Positions 4,915-5,051 of a stretch of 5,051 bases of DNA are shown here, in pieces. The notes under the pieces were generated by a model. That model was given only the letters and a program-made list of their open reading frames with translations. It ran no database searches and had not been told where the DNA came from. Source of the DNA: CAZPEV01 sp964585635 (lineage in GTDB: Bacteria; Zixibacteria; MSB-5A5; GN15; JAAZOE01); the NCBI GenBank assembly GCA_964585635.1, contig CAZPEV010000203.1, positions 1-5,051 of the forward strand, in the 5' to 3' direction. Position numbers and translations under genes: made by a program. Within the stretch, counting starts at the first letter, position 1; each line of letters opens with the position of its first letter.

Positions 4915-5051
4915 TTACTTCAACTGCAATTGCCGTCGCAGGTCATCCACCGACCAGGGGGCCGATGAATAGCGCTCGACAAACTGTTTCATCGTCTGGC
5001 TTCGCCCCGGACGGCAAAAAGAGTCGATGATAAACTTCCCGGCCCGGGAAT
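4915..5051 (-). CDS. C-terminal end of an unrecognised protein, 5' partial
   Basis: On the - strand a frame is open from the right edge to TAA at 4917-4915, coding the last 44 residues of a larger protein. It includes GKFIIDSFCRPGRSQTMK and ends in WSVDDLRRQLQLK, a balanced, amphipathic C-terminus that looks like real coding sequence. It is convergent with the HDOD gene, with 26 nt between the two stop codons and no clear terminator. I do not recognise the family; the rest of the gene lies outside the window. Confidence 0.55.
   Translation of the reverse strand, partial: SRAGKFIIDSFCRPGRSQTMKQFVERYSSAPWSVDDLRRQLQLK

Noticed and set aside
4746..5030. + strand frame of 94 residues over the HDOD gene end
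   Set aside because: It overlaps the HDOD gene in another frame and runs opposite the better-supported - strand gene end.
1..5051. CRISPR array, insertion sequence or attachment site
   Set aside because: No regularly spaced repeats, transposase, terminal inverted repeats or duplicated tRNA end seen on either strand.

Overview
The window reads as chromosomal DNA from a selenocysteine-using bacterium with a Gram-negative-type cell plan. The evidence is a selenide, water dikinase whose catalytic residue is itself an in-frame UGA, and an ECF sigma factor paired with a membrane-spanning zinc anti-sigma factor. The core genes are GC-rich (about 60% in lines I counted by hand). Family style (ECF/ZAS, HDOD, Sec-type SelD) would fit a deltaproteobacterial-type or candidate-phylum (e.g. 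Zixibacteria-like) genome, but I cannot fix the taxon from sequence alone.

Layout. (1) 1-561, + strand: 3' part of a PD-(D/E)XK nuclease-like gene, lower in GC (about 48%) than the rest and open at the left edge. (2) 562-887: non-coding as far as I can tell, apart from a hairpin just after the selD stop. (3) 888-1955, - strand: full-length selD. Its codon 26 is UGA, followed directly by a good bacterial SECIS hairpin. A standard gene caller would truncate it to a GTG at 1856 and lose the whole catalytic loop. (4) 1956-2493: a 538-bp divergent intergenic region. It holds a strong sigma-70-like promoter (2222-2250), two overlapping inverted repeats, an orphan Shine-Dalgarno-like site, a possible upstream ORF, and a good ECF-type promoter (2424-2453) just ahead of the sigma gene. 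(5) 2494-3842, + strand: ECF sigma factor and its zinc-binding, membrane-anchored anti-sigma factor, overlapping by 4 nt (TTGA) and probably translationally coupled. (6) 3843-4018: two hairpins and a T7 tract, probably a terminator. (7) 4019-4888, + strand: HDOD-domain signalling protein. (8) 4915-5051, - strand: C-terminal end of an unrecognised gene, convergent with the HDOD gene.

How the genes may work together. The sigma/anti-sigma pair is a self-contained stress-signalling module: the anti-sigma factor holds the sigma factor through a C/H/C/C zinc site, and its extracytoplasmic domain, rich in His and Cys, is the likely sensor. The predicted ECF promoter ahead of the sigma gene implies positive autoregulation, while the distal sigma-70-like promoter would supply a basal, long-leader transcript. 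SelD makes the selenophosphate that the cell needs to decode UGA, including the UGA in SelD's own mRNA, so its synthesis depends on its own product. I see no selA, selB or selC in the window; they must lie elsewhere if the Sec reading is right. No rRNA, tRNA, CRISPR array or transposon was found.
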